NCBI GenBank assembly: GCA_944384745.1
Contig: CALWUO010000008.1
Coordinates: 1-64,000 of the forward strand
From: an uncultured Butyricicoccus sp.
Lineage (GTDB): Bacteria > Bacillota > Clostridia > Oscillospirales > Butyricicoccaceae
Direction: 5' to 3'
DNA: 64,000 bases
The notes under the pieces are model-generated. The model made no database searches. It was given only the letters and a program-made list of their open reading frames with translations, and was not told where the DNA came from. This document shows, piece after piece, positions 1 to 9,001 of the stretch. The position numbers and the translations under genes are program-made. Positions within the stretch are counted from its first letter, which is position 1. Each line of letters starts with the position of its first letter.

Positions 1-91
1 TGATATTTTCTTACTGTATTTAGTGTAGTTTATTTCATTGGGTTAATTCCATTTACACAGTTTATTTTTCAGACTCTACAGGTTTTATTTT

Positions 92-1072
92 TTATCTCTC
101 ATCAGCAAAATATATTCCCGCTTTTTTTCTAGCTGTTTCTATAATTTTAGCTGACAATATACTATTTTTCAAAAGAGAATTATATAAAACATCATCTTTT
201 TCATTTATTATTCTTATAAACTCTCTGAATTCATAAATAAGTCTGTGCTCTGGCTTTTTTATAGCATAAGTTTGTTCTATTCCGTTATTTAATATAAGTT
301 TATATTCAGTAAGTGTACTTGGTGAACCTATAAAACTAATTGTTCCAAGCTCTCCCTGTATACTACAAATTGCTTGTGCATTACAGTCTTTCGCTCCTAT
401 ACATACAGCTTTAAAATCATTGTAGCTCATTACTAGAATTCCGCTTGTATCAATGCCTTTTTCTATATTAGGAAAATATTCAACATTTTTAGGTTCTCCA
501 AAAAGCCCCAAACTGGCATGAACATTATAAACATTTATATCCATTAACGCACCACCAGATTTTTTATAATCAAAAACTGGCATTATATTCCCCTGTTTAA
601 ATGCATTATACCGTGAGGAATATTGACTGTAATTTAAACTTACAATTTTAATTTTTCCTATTTTATTTAAATCATTTTTCAATGCTTTATATGCAGGTAA
701 ATGATATAGATTTACAGCCTCAAGTAAATAGACATTATTATTTTTTGCAATAGTTATAAGCTCGTTAAGCTGTGCAAAATTAGATGTAGATGGTTTTTCT
801 AATATAACATGCTTACTATTTTCTAAAGCTTTTTTTGTAAATTCATAATGCAAATGATTTGGAAGTGCAATATATAAAATGTCAACATCGCTCACAAGCA
901 TATCATCATAGTTAGTAAAACACTTAGAAATATTGTATTTTTGAGCCAAAAGTTTGGCTTTTTCTATGCTTTTTTCTGTGCTTAGAATATAAATGCTTTC
1001 AAATTCCAGTTGATTGACAAACTGTAAAACCTCTTTTGCAATCATTCCAGTTCCTAAAATGCCAAGTTTCAT
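92..1072 (-). CDS. Gfo/Idh/MocA family NAD(P)-dependent oxidoreductase
   Basis: A 326-aa protein of the Gfo/Idh/MocA family, which oxidises or reduces sugars, inositols or related polyols with NAD(P). The N-terminal Rossmann fold opens with GILGTGMIA (residues 4-12). The family EKP motif (ILEKPS, about residue 92) supplies the conserved lysine. The C-terminal half is the mixed sheet domain expected for the family. It starts 6 bases after the polA stop, so it is probably the second gene of a polA operon. The substrate cannot be told from sequence. Full length for the family. Confidence 0.85.
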   Translation of the reverse strand: MKLGILGTGMIAKEVLQFVNQLEFESIYILSTEKSIEKAKLLAQKYNISKCFTNYDDMLVSDVDILYIALPNHLHYEFTKKALENSKHVILEKPSTSNFAQLNELITIAKNNNVYLLEAVNLYHLPAYKALKNDLNKIGKIKIVSLNYSQYSSRYNAFKQGNIMPVFDYKKSGGALMDINVYNVHASLGLFGEPKNVEYFPNIEKGIDTSGILVMSYNDFKAVCIGAKDCNAQAICSIQGELGTISFIGSPSTLTEYKLILNNGIEQTYAIKKPEHRLIYEFREFIRIINEKDDVLYNSLLKNSILSAKIIETARKKAGIYFADER

Positions 1073-1078
1073 GTTATT

Positions 1079-3712
1079 TTACCCCTTAGCTGTGTACCAA
1101 TCATGTCCAAAATTTGCTTCAGCTACAAGTGGTACATCAATTTTTATTGCATTTTGCATTTCTTCTTTTAATAATTTTGTAACCTGTTCACGCTCGTCAA
1201 TTGGTGCTTCTAAAATAAGTTCATCATGTACCTGCAAAATTAACTTAGTTTTATAACCCTCTGCTTTCAAACGTTTCCAAACTCTAAGCATGGCAATTTT
1301 TATTATATCTGCTGCTGTGCCTTGAATTGGTGTGTTCATTGCCACACGTTCACCAAATGCTCTTATAGGAAAACTCTTACTTGAAAGCTCTGGTAAATAT
1401 CTTCTTCTACCAAATAATGTTTCTACATAGCCTTTTTCCTTTGCACTAGCCTTAATATCATTCATATATTTATTAACACCAGTATAAGTTTCTAAATAGC
1501 TTTTTATAAATTCTCCCGCTTGCTTACGGCTTATTCCTAAGTCTTCTGCAAGTGCAAAATCAGAAATACCATAAACAATACCAAAATTAACCGCCTTGCA
1601 ACTAGACCTCATTTGACTTGTTACATCTTCGATATTAACCCCATAAACTTTAGCTGCTGTGGCTGCGTGAATATCTTTACCATTTTTAAATGCTTCAATC
1701 ATAGCTTGGTCTTGTGCAATATGTGCAAGCACTCTAAGTTCAATTTGTGAATAATCAGCATCAATAAGCACATGGTTTTCATCTTTTGCAACGAACATTT
1801 TTCTAAGTTCTCTGCCAATGTCTGTGCGAACTGGTATATTCTGAAGATTTGGGTCTACTGATGAAAGTCTACCTGTCGCTGTCACTGTCTGCTGAAAATG
1901 TGAGTGTATTCTGCCATCAACTGGGCTTATTACCTTTAATAATCCATCTACATATGTGCTTTTTAGTTTTGTAAGCTGTCTATATTCCAAAACTGCCTTA
2001 ACTATTGGGTGATATCCTGCAATAGTTTCCAATACCTCTGCACTTGTAGAATAACCGCTTTTTGTTTTTTTCTGTGCTGGTAAACCTAATCTATCAAAAA
2101 GTATTTCTCCAAGTTGTTTTGGTGAATTTATTTTAAATTCTCCACCTGCATAATCATATATTTCATTTGTCAAAAGTTCTATATGCTCATCGAGATTTAC
2201 ACCAAATTCACGCAATAAATCAGCATTTACTTTACAACCTATTATCTGCATGTCAGCAAGAACGGTCATAAGTGGAAATTCTAATTTATAATAAAGGTTT
2301 TCAAGTTCAGGCTGTGCCTTTAATTTTGGCATAATCTCATTATAAATACATTCTATTGCTTGCGTCCATTTAGCAAGCTGTTTTGACACTTCTTCATTAT
2401 CAATTAAACCTAAAAATGCATCTTCATTATCAAATTCAGGGTCTTTTAGCTCTATCTGACAGTAAGCAAGTGCAACACGTTGCAAGTCATATGAACCTTC
2501 AGCAGGATTTAATAAATATGCCGCTAAACATGTATCGAAAGTTATACCATCTGTATTTATTCCTAAATTCATAAGATTTACAATCTGGTCTTTTGCATCA
2601 TGCATAATGACATTTAATTTAAATATTCTGCGTAAAATCTCAAACCATTCATCTTCTGTAAACTGATGAGCTTTTATAATATAATATTTATCGTCTATAT
2701 GCACACAAATTGCTGATTGAGGTTTATTTACATGCACAAAAACAGGCTTTTCATTATTTTCAAGCTGTAAATTTTTTATATCGTTGAAATCTATAATATT
2801 TAAAATTTCTATTTCTTTTTGCTCAAATGCATTGTCATTTGATGAATTCAAACCAAGTCTATTTATAAATGTTTTGAGTTCTAATTTATTGAAAATATCA
2901 AGAAGTGCAGTTTCATCAATAAATTCATCTGATAGATTTAAAGGGTTAATATCAATAGGCACATTTCTATCAATGGTTGCAAGCCAATAACTATTTTTTG
3001 CATCTTGTTCACCTAATATCAGCTTATTGTAAACACTTTTTTTAATTTGTTTGCTATCTATATTTTTATATATATTTTCTAAACTACCAAAAAGCTTTAT
3101 AAGTTCATTAGCTGTTTTTTCACCAATTCCCTTAACACCTGATATATTATCTGATGTGTCTCCCATAAGTGCTTTTAAATCTATAAGCTGAATAGGTTTA
3201 AACCCATATTTCTCTATAAAAGTCTGCTCATCATATTTAGTTGTTGTGCTTTGTCCCATTTTAGTTGTGACAAGTCTAACACTTATCCCATCATCAACAA
3301 GCTGTAAACTATCCTTATCCCCTGTTACTATAACGCATTCATTACCGCTTTCACCAACTATACGTGAGATTGTACCTATTAAATCATCAGCTTCATAACC
3401 CGCTTTTTCACATCTTGTTATACCAAGTTTATCCAGTATATCTTTCATAACAGGAAGTTGCATTGCTAGCTCATCAGGCATACCTTTTCTATTTGCCTTG
3501 TAAGTTTCAAATTTTTTATGCCTAAATGTTTTTTCTTTTACATCAAAACATACTATTGTATGTTGTGGCATTTCTTCATCTTGTAATTTAAATAAAGTAG
3601 ATAAAAATCCATAAATAGCATTAGTATAAAATCCCTCATGATTTGTAAGCAATCGCACACCATAAAACGCTCTATTAAGTATGCTATTGCCGTCTATTAC
3701 CATGATTTTCAT
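1079..3712 (-). CDS. polA: DNA polymerase I
   Basis: An 877-aa family A DNA polymerase for Okazaki fragment processing and repair. The 5'-3' exonuclease/FEN domain covers about residues 1-290 (VDGNSILNRA at the start, GDTSDNISGVKGIGEKTA helix-hairpin-helix near 190). The middle domain (about 300-470) has the 3'-5' exonuclease fold position but lacks the DxE metal ligands, so proofreading is probably absent, as in Bacillus PolA. The polymerase domain has motif A (DADYSQIELR), motif B (KAVNFGIVYG) and motif C (LQVHDELILEA). The start is preceded by GGAAGGTG. It is divergent from the fapA operon. Confidence 0.97.
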   Translation of the reverse strand: MKIMVIDGNSILNRAFYGVRLLTNHEGFYTNAIYGFLSTLFKLQDEEMPQHTIVCFDVKEKTFRHKKFETYKANRKGMPDELAMQLPVMKDILDKLGITRCEKAGYEADDLIGTISRIVGESGNECVIVTGDKDSLQLVDDGISVRLVTTKMGQSTTTKYDEQTFIEKYGFKPIQLIDLKALMGDTSDNISGVKGIGEKTANELIKLFGSLENIYKNIDSKQIKKSVYNKLILGEQDAKNSYWLATIDRNVPIDINPLNLSDEFIDETALLDIFNKLELKTFINRLGLNSSNDNAFEQKEIEILNIIDFNDIKNLQLENNEKPVFVHVNKPQSAICVHIDDKYYIIKAHQFTEDEWFEILRRIFKLNVIMHDAKDQIVNLMNLGINTDGITFDTCLAAYLLNPAEGSYDLQRVALAYCQIELKDPEFDNEDAFLGLIDNEEVSKQLAKWTQAIECIYNEIMPKLKAQPELENLYYKLEFPLMTVLADMQIIGCKVNADLLREFGVNLDEHIELLTNEIYDYAGGEFKINSPKQLGEILFDRLGLPAQKKTKSGYSTSAEVLETIAGYHPIVKAVLEYRQLTKLKSTYVDGLLKVISPVDGRIHSHFQQTVTATGRLSSVDPNLQNIPVRTDIGRELRKMFVAKDENHVLIDADYSQIELRVLAHIAQDQAMIEAFKNGKDIHAATAAKVYGVNIEDVTSQMRSSCKAVNFGIVYGISDFALAEDLGISRKQAGEFIKSYLETYTGVNKYMNDIKASAKEKGYVETLFGRRRYLPELSSKSFPIRAFGERVAMNTPIQGTAADIIKIAMLRVWKRLKAEGYKTKLILQVHDELILEAPIDEREQVTKLLKEEMQNAIKIDVPLVAEANFGHDWYTAKG

Positions 3713-4013
3713 TTTTTCACCTTCCTGTCACTAATCTTACTATTTAAATAAGTATATCATGAACTAAGCTTTAAAAACAATAGCAAAAGACGCAGCCATT
3801 TTTTACTATACTTTTCATAGTATAATAAAAGGAATATAATAAAACATTCTTAGAAAAATTTTTTAAAATGAAAATTTATTTTAAATTATTTTTAAAACCT
3901 GGTTGTATTTTGCAATATTTTCTCTTATAATTATAAATATAGGAAACAATAGTGGATTTTGTATTATTTTAGATTTTTATGTATCATTAAATAGGTGAAG
4001 GACTGAGGTTGAA
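3713..4013. other. Divergent intergenic region polA / fapA
   Basis: About 300 AT-rich bases between divergent genes. The only clear signal is a sigma-A-like promoter for the fapA operon: TTGTAT at 3903-3908 and TATAAT at 3926-3931 with a 17-base spacer. A short inverted repeat, TACTAT/ATAGTA (3804-3822), lies nearer polA. No additional gene is seen. Confidence 0.5.
3903..3931 (+). promoter_or_regulatory. Promoter of the fapA-cheX-cheY operon
   Basis: TTGTAT, a 17-base spacer, then a perfect TATAAT. It lies about 80 bases before the fapA start and points into the operon. Confidence 0.6.
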
Positions 4014-5714
4014 ATGGCTGTATGGGAAACATTATTTTCTAAGAAGAATAAAGATACTAATTTAAAAGAAAATAGCGAAAATTTAAAAACTTCAAATATA
4101 CCAAATAATAAAACGCTATCTGCTATTGTTATTTCTCCTGAACACCCGTTTTTTGTTGTTCATAAATTACATAACCCTAATATTGAACAAAATTCAATTT
4201 ATTTAAACCTAATTTGTAGCGATAAAAACTTTGATTTTGCTTCTAATTATAATTATAAATCTGAAAAAGAAATAATCCTAAAAAGTCTTGATATTGCTGC
4301 TAATCGAAGATTAAATCAAGCATTCTTAGATAAAGAGAAAAAAATCTTGAATGATTTAGATGAAGAGGCATTTGTTTACATATCTAGTGATAAAATGTTA
4401 GCATGTGTGTTAATTTTTCCACCTGTTGGAAATGGTGAGAAGCTGAAAAATTCCAAAATTCTTCAAAATGTTATTGACCGTGGTGTAAGTTTTGGTTTGG
4501 ATTTTGACCTTTTATACTCTATACCACAAGATGAAAAACGATATCTTTCTTTATATTTAATAGCTTGTGGGAAAACACCCGTTGATGGTAAAGATGGCTA
4601 TATTGTGGAGTTATATTCTACTGAAGTTTATACAAATATGGAAAAAAACGAAATAAGCCATGTTGATTATGCACACCTTAATCTAAGCCGAAGAATTCAA
4701 AAAGGTGGCGTAATATGTGAAATTGTTCCACCAACTGTTGGAGTATCTGGAATAACCGTTACAAGAGATTTGCTTGTTCCTCCACCTAAAGATGGTCAAG
4801 TAGCCGTTATACCTAAAGGGCGTAATACATGCTTATCAAAAGATGGACGATATTTAGTCGCTGAAAAAGATGGAAATGTTACTTATGTTGGCGAAAAATT
4901 TCAGGTTAAACCTATTCTTGAAATTTCTCATGACATTAAATCAATTGATGAACAACATGATATTAACTTTTTAGGTGATATTCATATTCATGGCGATATT
5001 TGTTCTGGTGTTACAATTCGTGCCACGGGAGATATTCAAATTGATGGTGTAGTTGAAGCATGTAATATAGAAGCTGGTGAAAACATTGTTGTTTTGGGTG
5101 GTGTTCAAGGGCAATATAACGCTACTCTACGTTCACATAAGGGAATCTATGCTAAATATCTTGAGCATTGTCACGTTTATGCTCAAGATGTTGTTCAAGC
5201 AGACTGTATAATTGATTGCAATGTTTATAGTAATGGCACTGTAACAGCAAAAACGGGTTTAGGTGCGATTGTTTGTGGAAAAATTCACAGTGCTAATCAA
5301 GTTTCAGCAAAAGTAATAGGTTCTAAAGCGGAACAACAAATAGATATTATTTTAGGTGGTCTTCCTTGCGATGAGACAGAAAAAGAACAGATAGAAACTG
5401 AATTAAATAAAATTTCAAATGAAATGAATATAGTATCCGCTAAACCAAAATCACCTAAAAATGATGAAATGTTATCTAAACTTAGACTTAATCAGTGTAT
5501 AGCTAAAATGAAACTAGATAAAATTCAAAAAGAATTTGATAAATATAACTTAAAAATATGTGATAATGATACTCGTCTTTTAGTATGTGATAAAATATAC
5601 CCTAAGACATGCGTTAAAATTGGAAAAGATTTTTTTGAAGTTGAATATGAAAAATCTAATTGCATAATTGGATTAAACAAAGATAAAAATATAGACTATA
5701 TCAGTAACAATTAG
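4014..5714 (+). CDS. FapA family (DUF342) beta-helix protein
   Basis: A 566-aa FapA/DUF342 protein. The C-terminal two thirds carry the family's glycine- and valine-rich right-handed beta-helix (IHGDICSGVTIRATGDIQID, about residues 325-345), followed by a coiled coil (about 450-510). The N-terminal 200 residues are less conserved. Family members are polymer-forming or scaffold-like cytoplasmic proteins often near signalling genes; their biochemical role is not settled. It is first in a three-gene run, 11 bases before a CheX-like phosphatase, which suggests a structural or localisation role for that pair. The ATG follows AGGTGAAGGACTGAGG. Confidence 0.8.
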   Translation: MAVWETLFSKKNKDTNLKENSENLKTSNIPNNKTLSAIVISPEHPFFVVHKLHNPNIEQNSIYLNLICSDKNFDFASNYNYKSEKEIILKSLDIAANRRLNQAFLDKEKKILNDLDEEAFVYISSDKMLACVLIFPPVGNGEKLKNSKILQNVIDRGVSFGLDFDLLYSIPQDEKRYLSLYLIACGKTPVDGKDGYIVELYSTEVYTNMEKNEISHVDYAHLNLSRRIQKGGVICEIVPPTVGVSGITVTRDLLVPPPKDGQVAVIPKGRNTCLSKDGRYLVAEKDGNVTYVGEKFQVKPILEISHDIKSIDEQHDINFLGDIHIHGDICSGVTIRATGDIQIDGVVEACNIEAGENIVVLGGVQGQYNATLRSHKGIYAKYLEHCHVYAQDVVQADCIIDCNVYSNGTVTAKTGLGAIVCGKIHSANQVSAKVIGSKAEQQIDIILGGLPCDETEKEQIETELNKISNEMNIVSAKPKSPKNDEMLSKLRLNQCIAKMKLDKIQKEFDKYNLKICDNDTRLLVCDKIYPKTCVKIGKDFFEVEYEKSNCIIGLNKDKNIDYISNN

Positions 5715-5725
5715 GGGGCTATTTT

Positions 5726-6256
5726 ATGGACTCGTTAACACATGAGGAAATTCAAGATGTTTTAAATTATGTAATGCTATATACAACAGAAAAAATGGCA
5801 CATATGAAAATTACAAACGAAGGCAATTCCCTTTCTAACGACCTATGTACTGTAAGTGCTATTTTTGAAGGAAATTGTGATTTAGCACTTTCACTTTGTG
5901 CAGATAAATTATTTTTTGTTCGTCTTGCTCAAGGGATTTTTCAATCTGAAGATGTAAGTGACCAAGATATTGAAGATGCAGCTAAAGAATACTTAAATGT
6001 AATTTGTGGAAGATTAGTTAATCAAGTATCACCTTTGATACATAAACCAACTAGTTTTCGTTTTCCTGTTTTCCAAACTGGAGAACATATTTTTGATGGT
6101 GATAGAGAATACTCATGCAAATCTCATTATGTGAATAAAAATGATGATGGTTTATTACTTGTTTTAGCACTTTCTGTTCTTGAAAAAGAAGAAAAACATA
6201 GTGCTAAATGTAGCCTAATTCATAAAAAAAATACTAATAATATTAAAAAGGAGTAA
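5726..6256 (+). CDS. CheX/CheC-family phosphatase-like protein
   Basis: A 176-aa protein of the CheC/CheX/FliY phosphatase class, which removes phosphate from CheY. Residues DAAKEYLN (about 87-94) fit the D/S-x3-E-x2-N catalytic signature of the family exactly, in one copy as in CheX. It lies between fapA and a single-domain CheY-like regulator that starts 6 bases later, so that regulator is the likely substrate. The start follows AGGGGGC. The last 20 residues are lysine-rich and not conserved in the fold. No other chemotaxis or flagellar gene is in the window. Confidence 0.75.
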   Translation: MDSLTHEEIQDVLNYVMLYTTEKMAHMKITNEGNSLSNDLCTVSAIFEGNCDLALSLCADKLFFVRLAQGIFQSEDVSDQDIEDAAKEYLNVICGRLVNQVSPLIHKPTSFRFPVFQTGEHIFDGDREYSCKSHYVNKNDDGLLLVLALSVLEKEEKHSAKCSLIHKKNTNNIKKE

Positions 6257-6262
6257 TGTAAC

Positions 6263-6628
6263 ATGTCAAAGAAAATCATGGTAGTAGACGATTCAAGAGT
6301 AGTACAACTACAATTACAGAAAGCATTATCTGATTCCGAATACGAGGTAGTTTCATGCTGTCAAAGCGGCGAAGAAGCTGTAAATCAGTATCAATTAGTA
6401 AAACCTGATTTAGTTACAATGGACATTCTTATGCCTGGAATGGATGGTTTAGAAGCTGCTCGCCAGATTTTACAATTAAATCCAGACGCAAAAATATTGA
6501 TGGTTTCTTCCCTAGCTTATGATGATACAATAAAAGAAGCACAAGAAATTGGTGCTAAAGGCTTTATTTACAAACCATTTGACCGTGAACAAGTCTTAAA
6601 ATCTCTGAACAATATTTTTTCTAAATAA
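6263..6628 (+). CDS. Single-domain CheY-like response regulator
   Basis: A 121-aa stand-alone receiver domain. Acidic pocket D9-D10, phosphoacceptor D54 (in MDILMPGMDG), switch Ser82 and Lys104 (YKPF) are all present, so it should be phosphorylated by a histidine kinase encoded elsewhere. No output domain. It is the last gene of the fapA-cheX-cheY operon and is followed by a strong terminator. The adjacent CheX-like protein probably dephosphorylates it. Start preceded by AAAAGGAG. Confidence 0.9.
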   Translation: MSKKIMVVDDSRVVQLQLQKALSDSEYEVVSCCQSGEEAVNQYQLVKPDLVTMDILMPGMDGLEAARQILQLNPDAKILMVSSLAYDDTIKEAQEIGAKGFIYKPFDREQVLKSLNNIFSK

Positions 6629-6638
6629 CACCATAAGT

Positions 6639-6673
6639 AATCCCTGTATTTTATCAATACAGGGATTTTTTTT
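6639..6673 (+). terminator. Rho-independent terminator of fapA operon
   Basis: A perfect 12-bp stem (AATCCCTGTATT / AATACAGGGATT) with a 5-base loop and a run of eight T. It overlaps the end of the convergent gene at 6672 and may serve both strands. Confidence 0.9.
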
Positions 6674-7847
6674 AATATTTCCAGCTTACAACAAATGCAT
6701 TTGGTAATCTTCTACCATGTGGATTATTACTTGCTGTTGTTGGGTGTGTTATCTCTCTGCCATTATAATACATAACAGATGATGAACCACCATCAAGATT
6801 TGTGGCTTGAATAGCACCATATTTTTCTAATATATCTTTACAGTCACCAACTGTTGCACCTGTTGAACGTGTACTTCTTCCATCAATTACAAGCATAAGT
6901 ACTGTTTTATCCTGTGTCTGACCAATAGCTGAACGTGGCTGGAGTCCCCAACCTGATGAAGCACTTTTTAGTTTTGACTCACCATCAACAATAAGTGCTG
7001 GACCAAATTCAATTGCGTCCCATAGATTTTCTGTAATATTTGTGTCACCTATCTGCATTAAATTATTTTGGTCGAAGCCTATAATTTTATAGTCATGACC
7101 ATAAGGCTCTTGCAATACTTCACCATCAACTTTTAAAAATCCATATGGTGTGCCGCCATTACCCATACCATCTTCATCAATAAAACCCGAGGCATTTATA
7201 GCAAGTATGGCATCATTATCTTCAGCTATGTCTTTTACATATTGACCTGTTTTATAAAGGTTTGCACAGGTTTCAATGCCTACTCTTGACTCATCTTTTA
7301 CAATCGCAAGACGTCCTTCAAATGTGCTTCCCTTTATCTCCACTATCATTATCTCTTGGTTAGCACTTATGGCTAATACATTGTCACCATGAATTGTTTT
7401 AATCCCTGTTGGTTCTGATGAATCACATTTATCTATTGCAATTTTTCCCCAACCATTTTGTAATAAGTCAGGACGCTCAGAAAGATATGCTTCAAAACTT
7501 GTTTTATCAAGTTCTGGAAATTTAGCATAAAATTGCTCCTCTTCGCTTAAAACCTCTACTTCTGGAGCTTTAGAAATAATATCATCTTCACTCCATGTTG
7601 AAGTAGCAGTTTTTTGTAGCTCATTTGTTTCTTCTCTGGTTTTCATTACTTCATCAATAATATCCTTAGGGATAATTGCAGTTGCAAGCCATTGATGTGT
7701 CATTGTGCTCATAGCGGTTTCAATATATAATGCTCTCCATTTACTTACAAATGCATTATCAGTATAAAGCAAATATGGATAAACAACGGTTGCCATAACA
7801 AGTACTACAACCAAAAAGCCCACTCCTAAACGACGTCTTATGCTCAT
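6672..7847 (-). CDS. Phosphodiester glycosidase (NAGPA) family membrane-anchored protein
   Basis: A 391-aa protein with one N-terminal membrane anchor (residues 9-27) and an extracytoplasmic C-terminal NAGPA domain (about 170-390). Typical motifs include INASGF, RSAIGQT and TNLDGGSSSVMYYNG. The family cleaves phosphodiester-linked sugars or acts in exopolysaccharide/wall glycopolymer metabolism; the substrate here is unknown. The start is preceded by AGGAAGGTGG and lies 12 bases after the DEAD-box-like gene, so the two are probably co-transcribed. Confidence 0.85.
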   Translation of the reverse strand: MSIRRRLGVGFLVVVLVMATVVYPYLLYTDNAFVSKWRALYIETAMSTMTHQWLATAIIPKDIIDEVMKTREETNELQKTATSTWSEDDIISKAPEVEVLSEEEQFYAKFPELDKTSFEAYLSERPDLLQNGWGKIAIDKCDSSEPTGIKTIHGDNVLAISANQEIMIVEIKGSTFEGRLAIVKDESRVGIETCANLYKTGQYVKDIAEDNDAILAINASGFIDEDGMGNGGTPYGFLKVDGEVLQEPYGHDYKIIGFDQNNLMQIGDTNITENLWDAIEFGPALIVDGESKLKSASSGWGLQPRSAIGQTQDKTVLMLVIDGRSTRSTGATVGDCKDILEKYGAIQATNLDGGSSSVMYYNGREITHPTTASNNPHGRRLPNAFVVSWKY

Positions 7848-7859
7848 TAAGCCACCTTC

Positions 7860-8870
7860 CTAATCTTTATTCTTTTGTTTTCTGTTCCCACGACCACGAG
7901 TTCTATTATATCTTCTAATAGGTTTTTTATTTTCTTCGGTTTTTTTATTTCTATTTAATTTTTTACGAGCTTCTTCTCTTTCTTTGAGTTTAGCTTGCAC
8001 TTTTGCTCTGATGCGAGCTGCTACTTCATCTGATAATTTAGCCGTTCTAGGAGTTGAAATATCCATTCTAAATTCATCATTTAAACGAGCTATTTTTTTT
8101 GTTTCTATGGTTTGTTTATTTAAAGTTTTTCTTATATCTGTTTTTATAACTTCAGATTTTTGAATATTTTTTTGTCTTTTTATTGATTTTTGTTCTCTAC
8201 TTGCCATTTTTATATTGGCTAAAGCTTTATGATGTTTTTTTACACTCATATCTATTCTAAAAGGTCTATAAAGCATTTTTTGAGAAAATACTCTTATTTC
8301 ACTTGATAGAACCTCTGTAAATAAAAGTGTTTGATGCTTTTTAGGAAGTTTAGATTTTATTTTTCTTATATCATTTAACAATCCTCTTTCAAGCATTTTA
8401 TCTGTATCGCAAATTACAAAACATTCAACTTCATCAAGTTTAACTAAATCTTTTTCTAAAAACTCAATTAAACGCAAAGGTGTGGCAACTAAAATATCTG
8501 CACCCCTATTTATTGCTTGAACTTGTGGAATTTCTGAAACACCACTATAAATAACCGCTGCAATTCTACCTGTATATCTGCCACATTGACAAATGTTTCC
8601 GTAAATTTGCATAGCACTTTGTCTATTAGGTGCTAAAATCAAACTTTTTATCGGTCTATATTCTGAAGATTGAGGTTTACCCATTCTTTCAAGCATAGGA
8701 ACTGCAAATGCTATTGTTTTTCCTGAGTTTTCACTCGCACAGCATAATAAATCTTTGCCTGCTTTTATTGGTGAAATAGCTTTTTGCTGAATAGGTGTTG
8801 GATTTACATATCCCATTTCATTTAATGCTCTTAAAATTAAATCATCAATCCCCAGTTGTTTAAAATTCAT
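7860..8870 (-). CDS. Degenerate DEAD-box helicase-like protein with basic C-terminal tail
   Basis: A 336-aa protein related to DEAD-box RNA helicases but with only the first RecA domain (about 1-210). The Q motif is present (GYVNPTPIQQ, 20-29). Motif I is ASENSGKT (45-52) instead of AxTGxGKT, motif II is DTDK (155-158) instead of DEAD, and SAT is replaced by FTE. The second RecA domain is missing; instead there is a Lys/Arg-rich tail to the end. It probably cannot hydrolyse ATP but may bind RNA. The start was set at 8870 (MNFKQLG, preceded by AGGAG) because the upstream in-frame extension resembles nothing. Possibly co-transcribed with the NAGPA gene. Confidence 0.75.
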   Translation of the reverse strand: MNFKQLGIDDLILRALNEMGYVNPTPIQQKAISPIKAGKDLLCCASENSGKTIAFAVPMLERMGKPQSSEYRPIKSLILAPNRQSAMQIYGNICQCGRYTGRIAAVIYSGVSEIPQVQAINRGADILVATPLRLIEFLEKDLVKLDEVECFVICDTDKMLERGLLNDIRKIKSKLPKKHQTLLFTEVLSSEIRVFSQKMLYRPFRIDMSVKKHHKALANIKMASREQKSIKRQKNIQKSEVIKTDIRKTLNKQTIETKKIARLNDEFRMDISTPRTAKLSDEVAARIRAKVQAKLKEREEARKKLNRNKKTEENKKPIRRYNRTRGRGNRKQKNKD

Positions 8871-9001
8871 ATATTTATACAGACTCCTGTCTATTCTATT
8901 TTCAATTTTCACTATAACAGCTATTTTTCCCCTCTTGTATTCATAGTTAATTCGTGATATAATGTTCCTCGATTTAGAGTTAGCAAAGGAGAACATTTAT
9001 T

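Noticed and set aside
1-91. Possible end of a plus-strand gene in frame 1 or a terminator after the oxidoreductase
   Set aside because: Position 1-3 is a stop in that frame and no hairpin with T run could be found, so nothing can be supported.
8871-8996. N-terminal extension of the DEAD-box-like gene
   Set aside because: No similarity to helicases and it would overlap the promoter of the divergent exporter gene.
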